A stretch of DNA of 56,650 bases from Micromonospora cabrerizensis (GCF_022230955.1 NZ_JAKKFI010000056.1:1-56650); one strand, 5' to 3'. Positions 40,345 through 50,207 are shown, counted from the stretch's first letter. Notes: generated by a model from the letters alone, not told the origin. Numbers and translations: made by a program.

Positions 40345-41811
40345 TCAGGCCGATGTTCGAGCCAGGTAAGGATCGCCGGGCAGCCGGACCGTGAAGGCGG
40401 CACCGCCCTCCGGCGCGTGCCCGGCGGCGATCTCCCCGCCCAGCCGGCGGACCAGGCCGGCGGCCAGCGCCAACCCCAGCCCACTGCCCACCTTGCGCAC
40501 GCCCCGGTAACGCTGGTGCAGGGCACCGCGTTCGAACGCCACCGCCAGGTCGTCGTCGGTGAAGCCGGGCCCGCCGTCGCGGACCTCCAGCTCACCGCCG
40601 GAGGCCGGGCCCGCGCCCGAGGGCCGGACCGCGAGCACCACCGGCGACCCCGGGGGTACGACCCGTAGCGCGTTCTCCAGCAACCCGTCCAGCACCTGCC
40701 GGATCCTCCCCGGATCGGTGTACGCGGGCACCGGCTGACCTGGCGTCTCCAACCGGAACGGCACGCCCACCGCCGCGCACCGGCCGGACCAGGTCGGCTC
40801 CGCGTCCACGGCCAGCTGGGTCAGGTCCACCGGCACCGGTTCGAGCGGGAAGTCGGCGGCCTCCAGGCGGGCCAGCGCCAGCAGATCCCCGATCAGCCGG
40901 TCCAGGTGCTGGGCCTCGGCCAGCATGGTCCGACCGGTGTCGACGGTGTCGTCCGCGCCGAGCACCCCGTCGGCGAGCGCCTCGGCGTACCCCCGGATCG
41001 CGGTCAGCGGGGTGCGCAGCTCGTGCGAGACGGACAGCAGGAACTCCCGCTGCCGCCCCTCACTGGTGGCCAGCGCGCCGGCCAGCCCGTTCAACGCCTC
41101 GGCCAGGTCGGCGACCTCGTCCGGTGACTCGACCGGCACCCGGACGGCGCGGTCGCCGGCGCGTAGCCGGGCGGCGGCGGTGGCCGCGACGCGAATCGGC
41201 CGGGCCAGCCGGCGGGCCAGCAGCAACCCGGCCACCACACCGGCGGCCAACCCGGCCAGCAGTGGCAGCCAGAGGCTCAGCAGCACCTGGGCCCACAGCC
41301 CGTTCGCCGAGGGGCGGGAGAGCACCACCCCGTTGCCGTTGGGTAGCGCCCGGCCCTCGACCAGGGCACGTTCGCCGTTGACGACGCGCCGGACCGACAC
41401 GTTGCGCCCCTGCCCGATCCGCTGCACCACCCGAGGTGGCAGGCCCGGCCGGTCGACCGCTCCGCGCCGGATCAGGTACGCGTCGATGTCCTGGTTGCGC
41501 AGTTGCTGGATGAGCCGCTCCTCGTCGGCGGTGCGCCCCCGGTCCAGGCGGGTGCGCAGCACCTCGGCGGCGAGCCGGGCCTGTGCGGCGAGCGCCTCCT
41601 GGTCGCGCCGCTCCGCGCCGCGGATCGCCAACGGCACCGCCACGATCGCGGTGACCAGCACCGACACCAGTGCCACCGCGCAGGTGACGAGGACCGCGCG
41701 GGCGGTGAGCGTACGGCCGAGGCGGCCACGTCGAGGTGCGGCGGGTGGGGAGGTGCCGACCACCGGCAGGGCCATGGTCGGTGACCCGGCGCGCCCGGAG
41801 TGGTCAGGCAT
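40345..41811 (-). CDS. Sensor histidine kinase (HAMP-HisKA-HATPase)
   Basis: 488 residues. Two membrane helices (about 36-58 and 168-190) bound an outer sensor domain of about 110 residues, then HAMP, a HisKA dimer with phosphorylatable His263 in SVSHELRTPL, and a HATPase domain with N box LLENALR, G1 DGGPGF and G2 GSGLGLALA. The extracellular domain resembles no family I know. The ATG at 41811 overlaps the response-regulator end (stop at 41804); an in-frame ATG at 41775 is an alternative because the first has a poor ribosome binding site. Confidence 0.92.
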   Translation of the reverse strand: MPDHSGRAGSPTMALPVVGTSPPAAPRRGRLGRTLTARAVLVTCAVALVSVLVTAIVAVPLAIRGAERRDQEALAAQARLAAEVLRTRLDRGRTADEERLIQQLRNQDIDAYLIRRGAVDRPGLPPRVVQRIGQGRNVSVRRVVNGERALVEGRALPNGNGVVLSRPSANGLWAQVLLSLWLPLLAGLAAGVVAGLLLARRLARPIRVAATAAARLRAGDRAVRVPVESPDEVADLAEALNGLAGALATSEGRQREFLLSVSHELRTPLTAIRGYAEALADGVLGADDTVDTGRTMLAEAQHLDRLIGDLLALARLEAADFPLEPVPVDLTQLAVDAEPTWSGRCAAVGVPFRLETPGQPVPAYTDPGRIRQVLDGLLENALRVVPPGSPVVLAVRPSGAGPASGGELEVRDGGPGFTDDDLAVAFERGALHQRYRGVRKVGSGLGLALAAGLVRRLGGEIAAGHAPEGGAAFTVRLPGDPYLARTSA

Positions 41812-42496
41812 CGACCGCGTACCCGACGCCACGGTGGGTCCGGATCACGCTGGCCGGGCCGAGCTTCGCCCGTACCTGCGCGACGTGCACGTCGACGGTG
41901 CGGGTGCCGGCGTGTGCCGCGTACCCCCAGACCCCGGCCAGCAGCTCCTCCCGGGTGAAGACCCGGCCGGGCCGAGCCATCAGATGGGCCAGCAGGTCGA
42001 ACTCGGTGGAGGTGAGCTGCACCGGCGCGCCCGCGGCGGTGACCGTTCGGCGGGCCGGGTCGAGCGTCACCGGGCCGACGACGCGCTGCCGGTCCGCGCC
42101 CTCCGGGCCACCGGCGGAGCGGCGCAGCACCGCGCGCACCCGGGCGACCAGCTCCCGGGGGCTGAACGGCTTGGTCACGTAGTCGTCGGCGCCCAACTCC
42201 AGGCCGACGATCCGGTCGACCTCGTCGTCGCGGGCGGTGAGGAAGATGACCGGGGTCCAGTCACCGGCCTCGCGCAGCCGGCGGCAGATCTCGGTGCCGG
42301 GCAGGCCCGGCAGCGCGATGTCCAGGACGCAGGCCACCGGGCGGATCCGACGCGCGGCGCTCAGGCCAGCCGCGCCGTCCCGTTCCAGGTGGACGCCGAA
42401 GCCGTCCCGGGTGAGGTAGAGCCGGACCAGGTCGGCGATGGCCGGCTCGTCCTCGACCACGAGGACGAGCCCGCGGTGCGGCGGTTCGACGGTCAC
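41804..42496 (-). CDS. OmpR-family response regulator
   Basis: 230 residues. Receiver domain with acidic pair in VVEDEP, phospho-acceptor Asp59 in CVLDIALPG, and Lys in VTKPFSP; C-terminal winged helix (LTSTEFDLLAHLMARPGRVF, VDVHVAQVRAKLG, IRTHRGVGYAVD). It pairs with the overlapping kinase gene. Targets probably include the lipoprotein gene downstream. Confidence 0.95.
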   Translation of the reverse strand: MTVEPPHRGLVLVVEDEPAIADLVRLYLTRDGFGVHLERDGAAGLSAARRIRPVACVLDIALPGLPGTEICRRLREAGDWTPVIFLTARDDEVDRIVGLELGADDYVTKPFSPRELVARVRAVLRRSAGGPEGADRQRVVGPVTLDPARRTVTAAGAPVQLTSTEFDLLAHLMARPGRVFTREELLAGVWGYAAHAGTRTVDVHVAQVRAKLGPASVIRTHRGVGYAVDA

Positions 42497-42580
42497 CGGC
42501 CCATGATTGCCGACCGGTGGGCCGGGCGCGATCGGTGCGTGTTCGAGTTCGGTAAAGGCGACGCACGGCCCGGTGGGGCG

Positions 42581-43093
42581 TCAGCTCACCACGGCAGGGC
42601 GGAACGTGCTGGGCCGCGTGGCGGCCGGCGCGTCACCGATGGTGGCGAGGATGCGCTCACGGGGCACCCGCAGGCGGGTCCGGAACGCGTGGTTGAGCAG
42701 CGCGTCGAGCTGCCAGACCTGCTTCGGGTGACTGGTACGGATCAGGAACCGCTCGCGGATCCCGTCGATCGCGGTGGCCGCCATCTCCACCGACTGGAGT
42801 CGCGGGTCCGGGCTCCAGGTGACGTTGCTCAGCTCGCGCAACTCGGTGTTGAGATGCAGGCGCAGACGGTGCAGTAGTCGGGTCTGCTGGGTCACCACCA
42901 GTCGACGGTGGGTGAGCAGCAGCAGGTAGTCGCCGGTGACCGGGCGGTCGGGGCGGCTGCAACGGGTGACCAGGATGGTGGCGTCACCGGAGCCGACACA
43001 GCGCCGGAAGACCGGCATGTGCCGGCTCACGGTCTGCACGGCCAGGCCAGCCTCAGCGGCGGCCGGAAGGAACGTTCGGGAGAAGACGTCCAT
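42581..43093 (-). CDS. Uncharacterised protein with a PH-like core
   Basis: 170 residues from ATG 43093. The middle (YLLLLTHRRLVVTQQ, then TELRELSNVTWSPDP, and RFLIRTSHPKQVWQLDALL) reads as a beta-barrel plus terminal helix, as in bacterial PH or GRAM-like domains. No signal peptide or membrane segment. A GTG 63 bases upstream is possible. It may bind lipids or proteins; no family is certain. Confidence 0.65.
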   Translation of the reverse strand: MDVFSRTFLPAAAEAGLAVQTVSRHMPVFRRCVGSGDATILVTRCSRPDRPVTGDYLLLLTHRRLVVTQQTRLLHRLRLHLNTELRELSNVTWSPDPRLQSVEMAATAIDGIRERFLIRTSHPKQVWQLDALLNHAFRTRLRVPRERILATIGDAPAATRPSTFRPAVVS

Positions 43094-43204
43094 GACCTGC
43101 CCAACGACGTCTTCGACGGGGTGACGTGGGTCACGCGGGTTTTTTGGAAGTTCCACGGCGCCGGTCGCACTGCCTGTCCGACTTCCGACTTGGACGGATC
43201 GTGG

Positions 43205-44218
43205 TCAGGAGTCCGGTTGGAGGGGATTGGCGGCGAAAAGCTCCTCCAGCCAACCGGGGACCGCGTCGGCGTACTCGGCGCGGGACTCGTCGGCGGTGTC
43301 CAGGGCTCGCCGCCAGGACAGCGACCGGCTCACCGGCCCCAGGCCGATCGCGAGGTCGGCGGCCTCGACAAGGGTTCGGCGGTCGTACCGGTCGGTCCAC
43401 GCCTCCAGGTAGGCGTCGCGCAGCCGCGCCAGCCCGGTGTCGTCGGCCGCCAGCTTCTTCGCGTGCCGGATCGAGCGCAGGGTCACCAGCAGCGTGCCGA
43501 ACGGGTGCGCCACCGAGGCATCGCCCCAGTCGAAGTAGCGGTAGCCGTCCGTGCCCGCGAAGACGTTGCCGTCGTGCAGGTCGTCGTGCTGCACCGTGGC
43601 CGGGATGCCGATGTCCGCGAGCCGACGGCACCGCTCGGCGTACGACGGCAGCTCCGCCCGCAGCCGCTCGTGCAGGTCGGGGCTGAGCCCGCCCTCGACA
43701 CCGATCAGCAGCGACTCGTGATCGGCGAGAAGCTCGGCGAGAAGCTCGGCCAATGCCTCGGGGCGGTGGTCCGGCACGCCCCGGGCGACCAGCTCGTCGG
43801 CGCACGGCGCGGTGGCCAGTTGGAGCGCCGCGTACCCGGGCAGCGCCCGCTCCCAGTGCGTCAGATCGGGGTCGCGCGCCAGCACGTCGCGCAACGACTC
43901 ACCGCCGTCGGGCAGCAGCGACCAGCCCTGCTCCGCGTCCACCGCGATCGGTGTCAGCACCCGATGCGGTGTCAGCTCGGCGAGCGTCGCGATCAGGGTG
44001 GCCTCGTGCACCGTGCCGGGATTGTTGGCCTTGAACCAGACCGGGCCGTCGTCGGTGGGCACCCGCCAGACCAGCGACCACGGGCGCACCCGAGGCTCCA
44101 CCAGCCCGGTCACCCGACGGCCGGTCCGGCTCAGGCGCGCGTCCACCCAGGACCGGGCCCGCACCTGCCACTGCTCGCTGGACCAGTCGGGGGCACGCTC
44201 ACCGGCGATCGTCGTCAC
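43205..44218 (-). CDS. Aminoglycoside phosphotransferase-like kinase
   Basis: 337 residues. Kinase-like fold with catalytic loop QHDDLHDGNVF (Brenner-type HxDLxxxN) and the metal motif YFDWGDA. The N-lobe has VWFKANNPG with the ATP-site Lys. The substrate may be a small alcohol or antibiotic; many actinobacterial homologues are of unknown function. The start GTG at 44218 is chosen because the homology begins there; the open frame extends further but overlaps the thiolase. The ribosome binding site is weak. Confidence 0.83.
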   Translation of the reverse strand: MTTIAGERAPDWSSEQWQVRARSWVDARLSRTGRRVTGLVEPRVRPWSLVWRVPTDDGPVWFKANNPGTVHEATLIATLAELTPHRVLTPIAVDAEQGWSLLPDGGESLRDVLARDPDLTHWERALPGYAALQLATAPCADELVARGVPDHRPEALAELLAELLADHESLLIGVEGGLSPDLHERLRAELPSYAERCRRLADIGIPATVQHDDLHDGNVFAGTDGYRYFDWGDASVAHPFGTLLVTLRSIRHAKKLAADDTGLARLRDAYLEAWTDRYDRRTLVEAADLAIGLGPVSRSLSWRRALDTADESRAEYADAVPGWLEELFAANPLQPDS

Positions 44219-44268
44219 GCTGGGCACCTTAGGCGGCCCTTCCGGCTGAGGCGAGACGTTTTCCGGTG

Positions 44269-45441
44269 TCAGACCAGCTCGACGATGGTGGCGTTGGCCA
44301 TGCCGCCGCCCTCGCACATGGTCTGCAGGCCGTAGCGGATCCCGTTGTCCCGCATGTGCTGGAGCATGGTCGTCATGATCCGGGCACCGGAGCCGCCGAG
44401 CGGGTGACCGAGGGCGATCGCCCCACCGCGCGGGTTGAGCCGCTCCGGGTCCGCCTCGGTCTCGGCCAGCCAGGCTAGCGGCACCGGGGCGAACGCCTCG
44501 TTCACCTCGTACACCCCGATCTCCTCGATGCCCAGCCCCGCGCGGCGCAGCGCCTTCGCGGTGGCCGGGATGGGGGCGGTGAGCATGGTGACCGGGTCGT
44601 CGGCGGCGACCACGGCGGTGTGGATCCGGGCGAGCGGCCGAAGGCCGTGCCGGCTGGCCCACTCGGAGGTCGTCACCGCGAGGGCCCCGGCGCCGTCGGA
44701 GATCTGGGACGCGGACCCGGCGGTCACCACGCCGTCGGCACGGAACGGCGTGGCCAGCTCACCGAGCTTGGCCAACGTCGTGTCCCGGCGGATGCCCTCG
44801 TCGGCGGCGAACTTCCCACCATCGGCGAGCGGCACCGGCGCCAGCTCCGGGTCGAACGCGCCAGCGTCCTGTGCGGCGGCTGCCTTCTCGTGGCTGGCCA
44901 GCGCGAACTCGTCGAGCTGGGTACGCGAGAGGCGCCACCGCTGGGCGATCAGCTCGGCACCGACGCCCTGGTTGAACGGCAGGGGCGCGTCGTCGGCGAA
45001 GCCCTCGACGCCCCGGTAACGGTCCCGGAGTTGGTCGCTGAACGGCATGCCGCCGGCCACACTGGAGCCCATCGGCACCCGGGTCATCGACTCCACCCCA
45101 CCGGCCACCACCAGGTCTGCCTGGCCGGAGAGCACCGTCGCGGCGGCGAAGTGCAGTGCCTGCTGGCTGGAGCCGCACTGCCGGTCCAGCGTCGTGCCGG
45201 GCACCGTCTCGGGCCAGCCGGCGGCGAGCACGCCGTTGCGGGCGATGTTCCACGACTGCTCGCCGACCTGGGAGACGCAACCCCAGAAGACGTCGTCGAC
45301 CTGCGCCGGGTCGAGCCCGGTGCGCTCGGCGAGGGCGCGCAGCACGTGCGCCGAGAGATCGACCGGGTGGACGCCGGCGAGGCTGCCCTTGCGCCGCCCG
45401 ACGGGGGTACGTACCGCGCCGACGATGACCGCGTCACTCAT
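44269..45441 (-). CDS. Acetyl-CoA acetyltransferase (thiolase)
   Basis: 390 residues, full length. Nucleophile Cys89 in DRQCGSSQQA, the second active Cys in MCEGGGMANA near the C-terminus, and His in NPRGGAIALGHPLGGSGAR. It condenses or cleaves acyl-CoAs, probably as part of fatty-acid beta-oxidation. The broad-range acyl-CoA thiolase group fits best (VESMTRVPMGS). It is upstream of the phosphotransferase on the same strand, 50 bases apart. Confidence 0.94.
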   Translation of the reverse strand: MSDAVIVGAVRTPVGRRKGSLAGVHPVDLSAHVLRALAERTGLDPAQVDDVFWGCVSQVGEQSWNIARNGVLAAGWPETVPGTTLDRQCGSSQQALHFAAATVLSGQADLVVAGGVESMTRVPMGSSVAGGMPFSDQLRDRYRGVEGFADDAPLPFNQGVGAELIAQRWRLSRTQLDEFALASHEKAAAAQDAGAFDPELAPVPLADGGKFAADEGIRRDTTLAKLGELATPFRADGVVTAGSASQISDGAGALAVTTSEWASRHGLRPLARIHTAVVAADDPVTMLTAPIPATAKALRRAGLGIEEIGVYEVNEAFAPVPLAWLAETEADPERLNPRGGAIALGHPLGGSGARIMTTMLQHMRDNGIRYGLQTMCEGGGMANATIVELV

Positions 45442-45517
45442 GTTTACTCCCCGGTAACTTGGGCTGCCCCGATCCTACGTCGTCCCGCGACCGACCGTCC
45501 GGCCCCACTCTTACGAG

Positions 45518-45982
45518 ATGCCGGAATCCGACGACCGCTGGCATGCTGGGCGGGTGGATGAGATCACCGCGGCCCGACAGTGGCGAGTGCCGTCGAGTCT
45601 GCCAGCGGCGAAACTGGCCGGCGCCGTCCTGCTCGTCGCGCTCGGGCTGCTCTTCGCCGACGGCGACCCGGTCCGCCTGGTGGTGGCCGTCCTGGCCGCC
45701 GTCACGGTGGCCGGCTGGGCGGTACGCGACCTGGTCGTGCCGGTCCGGTTGGCCGTGGACCCCGCGGGGCTCACCGTCATCCACGGGTTCGCGGGCCGAC
45801 GACTGCTGCCCTGGTCGGCGGTCGAGGCGATCACCGTCGACCGTCGGCCACGTTTGGGGCTGACCAGCGAGACCCTGGAGATCGACGCGGGCAACTCGCT
45901 GCACCTGTTCGGCCGGTACGACCTCGGGGCCACCCCGGAAGAGGTGGCCGCCGCACTGCGCGCCGCCCGCCCGACCCCGTGA
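45518..45982 (+). CDS. PH-domain membrane protein
   Basis: 154 residues. Two membrane helices at about 28-65 (LAGAVLLVALGLLFADG, VVAVLAAVTVAGW) are followed by a bPH2-type domain (RLAVDPAGLTVIHGFAGRRLLPW, SAVEAITVD). This is the common short actinobacterial PH family. Role unknown, probably membrane-peptide interactions. A GTG at 45554 is an alternative start. Convergent with the rhomboid gene, 4 bases apart. Confidence 0.82.
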   Translation: MPESDDRWHAGRVDEITAARQWRVPSSLPAAKLAGAVLLVALGLLFADGDPVRLVVAVLAAVTVAGWAVRDLVVPVRLAVDPAGLTVIHGFAGRRLLPWSAVEAITVDRRPRLGLTSETLEIDAGNSLHLFGRYDLGATPEEVAAALRAARPTP

Positions 45983-45986
45983 TCTG

Positions 45987-46910
45987 TCAGCCGAGCAGTT
46001 GGGCGGTCCGGAAGAGCACGAGCGCGAGCAGAACCACCAGGATGATGGCGCCGCCGGCGACCTGCACCAACGTGCGCCGACCCCGCGGCGCGTACGCGAG
46101 CACCAACGCCATCAGCGCGCCGACGACCAGCCCGCCCAGGTGCCCGGGGATCGAGATGCCCGGCACCGCCAGCGTGAACACCAGGTTGATCACCAGGATC
46201 GGGATGATGCGGGAGATGTCCCGACCCAGTTTGCGCTCGATGATGATCAGCGCGGCGAAGAGCCCGAACACGGCGGTCGACGCACCGACGGTGGCGGCCC
46301 TCGGGCTGCTGAACAGATAGGCGGCCACGTTGCCGCCCAGGCCGGCGATCAGGTAGAGCGCGGCGAACCGCACCCGCCCGAGGTTGGCCTCCAGCGACCG
46401 ACCGAGCACCCACAACGCCCACATGTTGAGCAGCAGGTGCAGCACGCCGTAGTGCAGGAACATCGCGGTGACCAGCCGGTACCACTGGCCCTCGGCGATC
46501 CCACCGAGCGTGTAGTCGGAGAGGTACGCCCGGCCGAGCACCGCACCCCACTCGGTCAGCGGCGTGCCGCCACCCATGAGGCCACCGAAGCCGGAGCCCC
46601 CCATCGCCGCGTCCCCACCCCGCGCCGAGGCGATGGAGAGCAGCAGGAGCAGCGCGTTCACCGCGATCAGGGTCTTGGTGACGTAGCCGTGCCGGCCGGC
46701 GGTACCGCCACCGAAGGCGGTACGCACCGGCCGGACACTCCGACGTCCCTCGTTGACGCACTCCGGGCACTGGTGCCCGACCGACGCATCCCGCATACAG
46801 TCCGGACAGATCGGCCGGTCGCAGCGGGTGCACCGGACATAGGTCTCCCGGCCGGGGTGCCGGTAGCAGACCGGGGTGGTCGGCGGAGACTCGCTCACCG
46901 GGCCGACCAT
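45987..46910 (-). CDS. Rhomboid-family serine protease with N-terminal zinc ribbon
   Basis: 307 residues. Residues about 14-52 have a B-box/zinc-ribbon-like set (CYRHPGRETYVRCTRCDRP in outline with paired Cys, then CPDC and CPEC). Six or seven membrane helices follow, with the rhomboid dyad Ser211 in GASTAVFG and His257 in PGHLGG. Such proteases cut membrane proteins within the bilayer. Start ATG/GTG at 46910 gives MVGPVSE. Immediately downstream of cyclophilin by 88 bases on the same strand. Confidence 0.92.
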   Translation of the reverse strand: MVGPVSESPPTTPVCYRHPGRETYVRCTRCDRPICPDCMRDASVGHQCPECVNEGRRSVRPVRTAFGGGTAGRHGYVTKTLIAVNALLLLLSIASARGGDAAMGGSGFGGLMGGGTPLTEWGAVLGRAYLSDYTLGGIAEGQWYRLVTAMFLHYGVLHLLLNMWALWVLGRSLEANLGRVRFAALYLIAGLGGNVAAYLFSSPRAATVGASTAVFGLFAALIIIERKLGRDISRIIPILVINLVFTLAVPGISIPGHLGGLVVGALMALVLAYAPRGRRTLVQVAGGAIILVVLLALVLFRTAQLLG

Positions 46911-46998
46911 CCGTCCACCACCGCGCTGACCACCGGCGCCGGCCGGTGCGGTGCTCCGGAGCGCTCAATCATGCGAGCAAAGGTACCTCGCCGGTCGG

Positions 46999-47529
<531 letters not shown>

Positions 47530-47646
47530 GGGTACTCCTCACTCGTTGGTCAGTTCCATGCGGATCCTCCCATGTGCCCGATCTGGCATCGCGGAGGCAT
47601 CCGAAGGTGGAGGATGACGAAGGAACAACTCCCAGGAGGTAGGACC

Positions 47647-48426
47647 GTGTTTGGATTCGGGCGGCGTAAGTCCCAGGGGCAGCTGGCCAAGGCCGAGCTG
47701 AACCAGAGCATCAGCCACCTGATGCAGGCAGCGAACCACGCAGCCAAGGGCGCCGGCGCGACCGTCGGTCCGCGGGTCCAGGTGGCCCGGGGCTACGTGG
47801 CGCCGACTGCGGCGAAGGTACGCGACAGCGCGTCGACCGGCTGGGGGACGACACTCACCACGCTGGCACCGTTGGCCGCGGCGGCCCGTGACGGCGCCGC
47901 GCAGGCAGGGCCGCTGACCAGGAAGGCCAAGTCGAAGACCATGCGGATCACCGGTAAGAAGAAGCAGCCGCGACGTCGCGGCTCGATGATGACCGGCCTG
48001 TTGGCAGCGGGTGTCGTCGCTGGCGTCGCCGGCGCGGTCGCCATGCGCCGTCGCCGGGAGCAGCAGGAGTGGGCCGAGTACGACCCGACCCGCACCCTCG
48101 AGCCGATGCGCGACGAGGTCGACTCGATCGAGGTGCGCACGCCGGCCGCCACCAAGGGGACCGACGGGTCCGCGATGACCGGTGGGCCCGCGATGACCGG
48201 CGGGTCAGCCATGACCGGCGCGGCGGGGATGACGGGTGCCGGCAGCTCGGCGGTGGCCGGCGGCAGCAGCGCCAGCACCACCGGCACGGCCAAGCCGACC
48301 GGCGTCCGGCCGACCGACAAGGTCCCCTCGGTCGCCGAGGGTGCCACGGACGTCTCCGGCCGGCCGACCGACGACATCACCAAGGCACTGGGCAAGGACA
48401 CGGCCCGCACCAACGGCCGTCGCTGA
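47647..48426 (+). CDS. Single-span protein with Met-Thr-Gly repeats, function unknown
   Basis: 259 residues from GTG 47647, which has AGGAGGT at 7 bases; an ATG 33 bases earlier lacks a spaced site. The N-terminal half is Ala-rich and helical, with a basic stretch KKKQPRRRG and one membrane helix (MTGLLAAGVVAGVAGAVAM) at about residue 116. After it come RRRRE, an acidic segment and a low-complexity tail with four or so MTG repeats (AMTGGPAMTGGSAMTG). Resembles widespread actinobacterial DUF-type proteins. No function can be given. Confidence 0.83.
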   Translation: MFGFGRRKSQGQLAKAELNQSISHLMQAANHAAKGAGATVGPRVQVARGYVAPTAAKVRDSASTGWGTTLTTLAPLAAAARDGAAQAGPLTRKAKSKTMRITGKKKQPRRRGSMMTGLLAAGVVAGVAGAVAMRRRREQQEWAEYDPTRTLEPMRDEVDSIEVRTPAATKGTDGSAMTGGPAMTGGSAMTGAAGMTGAGSSAVAGGSSASTTGTAKPTGVRPTDKVPSVAEGATDVSGRPTDDITKALGKDTARTNGRR

Positions 48427-48444
48427 CCCAGCGACACCGCACCG

Positions 48445-48484
48445 AGCGCCGGCGCAGCGGGGACACTCCCCGCTCGCCGGCGCT
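48445..48484 (+). terminator. Long hairpin after the Met-Thr-Gly repeat gene
   Basis: Arms AGCGCCGGC and GCCGGCGCT, continued after a small bulge by AGCGGGG and CCCCGCT, around ACACT. It starts 19 bases past the stop. Confidence 0.72.
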
Positions 48485-48552
48485 GTCGCGTGTCGGCGCT
48501 GTCGCTCGCTGGCGCTGTGTCGTGTCGGCGCTCGGCGCTCGGCTCCGGGCAA

Positions 48553-48627
48553 GATCGACTCGGCTTCCTTGAAACCGGGGCGTCCAGGTGTGCGTGATGC
48601 CCCGGTTTCACGAAAGCCGAGTGGATC
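48553..48627. repeat. Large palindrome, GATCGACTCGGCTT...AAGCCGAGTGGATC type
   Basis: 29-base arms pair at 26 positions around a 17-base centre. Outer arm GATCGACTCGGCTT and inner arm TTGAAACCGGGGC are well kept. It lies between the Met-Thr-Gly gene and convergent corA; the weaker copy is at 31267-31341. Confidence 0.85.
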
Positions 48628-48680
48628 ACAGCGCAATGCGCCGGTCGGGCCGAGCAGTCGGGTGCTTCCGCCCCGCTCGG

Positions 48681-49829
48681 TCAGAGCCAGCCGTTGCGGC
48701 GGAACCAGCGGTAGAGGGCCAACGACACGCCGAGCATGAGGGCGAGCACCACCGGATAGCCGTACGTCATCTTCAGCTCGGGCATGTTGTCGAAGTTCAT
48801 CCCGTAGATGCCGGCGATGGCGGTCCAGACCGCGGCGATGCCGGCCCAGGCGGCGATCTTGCGCATGTCGTTGTTCTGGTCGACGGTGACCTGGGCGAGC
48901 CTCGCCTGGAGGATCGAGTTCAGCAGGTCGTCATAGGAGTTCACCTGCTCCACGGTGCGGCTCAGGTGGTCCTGCACGTCTCGGAAGTAACGACGGATCT
49001 CCTTGGGTACGTCCCGGTTGACCTGGGAGGTCAGCGTCATCAGCGGCCGCTGCAACGGCACCACCGCCCGCTTGAACTCCACCAGTTCCCGCTTCATCTG
49101 GTAGATCCGCTGGATCCGCCCGTGGCCGTGCCGGTCGAAGACCTCGGCCTCCAGCACGTCCAGGTCGTCCTCGATCTGGTCGGCGACCTCCAGGTAGAGG
49201 TCGACCACCCGGTCGGTCACCCCGTACGCCACCGCCCACGGGCCCTGGAGCAGCAGTTCCTGCTTGGTCTCCAGGTCGGCCCGGATCGGGGCGAGCCGGC
49301 AGGCGTCGCCGTGCCGGACGCTGATCACGAAGTTCGGGCCGATGAAGAGCATCACCTGCCCGGTCTCCACGACCTCGGAGTTCTCGGTCAGCTCGGCGTG
49401 CTCGCAGTACCTCGCGGTACGCAGCACCAGGAAGACGACATCGCCGAACCGCTCCAGCTTGGGGCGCTGCTCGGCCTTGACGGCGTCCTCGACGGCAAGC
49501 TCGTGCAGACCGTAGGTCTCCGCGATGGCCGTCATCTCGGCCAGCTCCGGTTGGTGCAGACCGAGCCAGACGAAGCCGTGCTCCTCGCGGCGGGCCGCCG
49601 CCAGGGCGTCCGCGTACGTCCACTCGCCGGGTTGCCGCCTGCCGTCGACGTACAGCGCGCAGTCGACCACCGAGCTGCGGTCGGTGCCGGTCGGGGTCGG
49701 CACGGGCGGCGAGCCGTCCGCGTTGAGGATCCGGGTCATCGCCCGGACCGGGGACGGCCAGGCCCGGGGTCGCAACACCCGACCAGGGGTGGACGATGCC
49801 GTCCGGTCCCGCTCTGTCCGATCCGTCAT
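48681..49829 (-). CDS. corA: CorA-type magnesium/cobalt transporter
   Basis: 382 residues. A large cytoplasmic domain precedes two C-terminal membrane helices joined by the YGMNFDNMPE loop (the GMN selectivity motif). A Pro/Arg-rich N-terminal extension of about 45 residues is unusual. It forms a pentameric Mg2+ channel regulated by cytoplasmic Mg2+. GGGAGG lies 7 bases before the ATG at 49829. The gene is alone, so regulation cannot be inferred. Confidence 0.95.
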   Translation of the reverse strand: MTDRTERDRTASSTPGRVLRPRAWPSPVRAMTRILNADGSPPVPTPTGTDRSSVVDCALYVDGRRQPGEWTYADALAAARREEHGFVWLGLHQPELAEMTAIAETYGLHELAVEDAVKAEQRPKLERFGDVVFLVLRTARYCEHAELTENSEVVETGQVMLFIGPNFVISVRHGDACRLAPIRADLETKQELLLQGPWAVAYGVTDRVVDLYLEVADQIEDDLDVLEAEVFDRHGHGRIQRIYQMKRELVEFKRAVVPLQRPLMTLTSQVNRDVPKEIRRYFRDVQDHLSRTVEQVNSYDDLLNSILQARLAQVTVDQNNDMRKIAAWAGIAAVWTAIAGIYGMNFDNMPELKMTYGYPVVLALMLGVSLALYRWFRRNGWL

Positions 49830-50207
49830 CGCGTCACCTCCCACGCTCGGCTGCGGCTTGCAGGCTACGCCGACCACGGTCGATGACAGGTGTGACGGCG
49901 GTCGCCCGGGCCCGTTTCGCAAGGGGTGGCCGCACCGAGGCGGAGTCCGAGCGGCCAGACCTGTGGAACAGCCCTTGGGGTGGTGCCGGGTGGGCCGGGC
50001 CGCATCGGGGGGGTGCGGGGACGACACGGCCCACCCGGCACCGGTGGGGGCGGGAGGTTGTGCTGCCACGTCACCCGAGATCGGGCCGGGCGGTGATCTC
50101 CGCTACATCCGACGGGTGACGCTCGCAGCATTGTGGGCCGCCGGCCGCCCGGACGGGAGTCCCGGGACGGCCGGCATCGTCGTTCTGTCGGGAACCCGAC
50201 AGTTGGC
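49830..50207. other. 378-base gap between aminotransferase and corA
   Basis: Both flanking genes read leftward, so it holds the corA promoter on the right... in transcription order the aminotransferase ends here. I see the aminotransferase terminator at 50185-50202 and no conserved Mg-sensing leader. Frames crossing it are shadows without ribosome binding sites. Confidence 0.45.
50185..50202 (-). terminator. Short palindrome after the aminotransferase
   Basis: CTGTCGGG and CCCGACAG around AA, 6 bases past the leftward stop. It can fold to a 7-base stem with a 4-base loop; there is no T tract. Confidence 0.6.

Noticed and set aside
43205..44662. A 485-codon version of the phosphotransferase starting inside the thiolase gene
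   Set aside because: The extra N-terminus is low-complexity shadow of the thiolase; homology starts at MTTIAGERAP (GTG 44218).
49830..50184. Magnesium-sensing leader (M-box) before corA
   Set aside because: I could not find the conserved M-box core, and the corA start has a normal Shine-Dalgarno close by.
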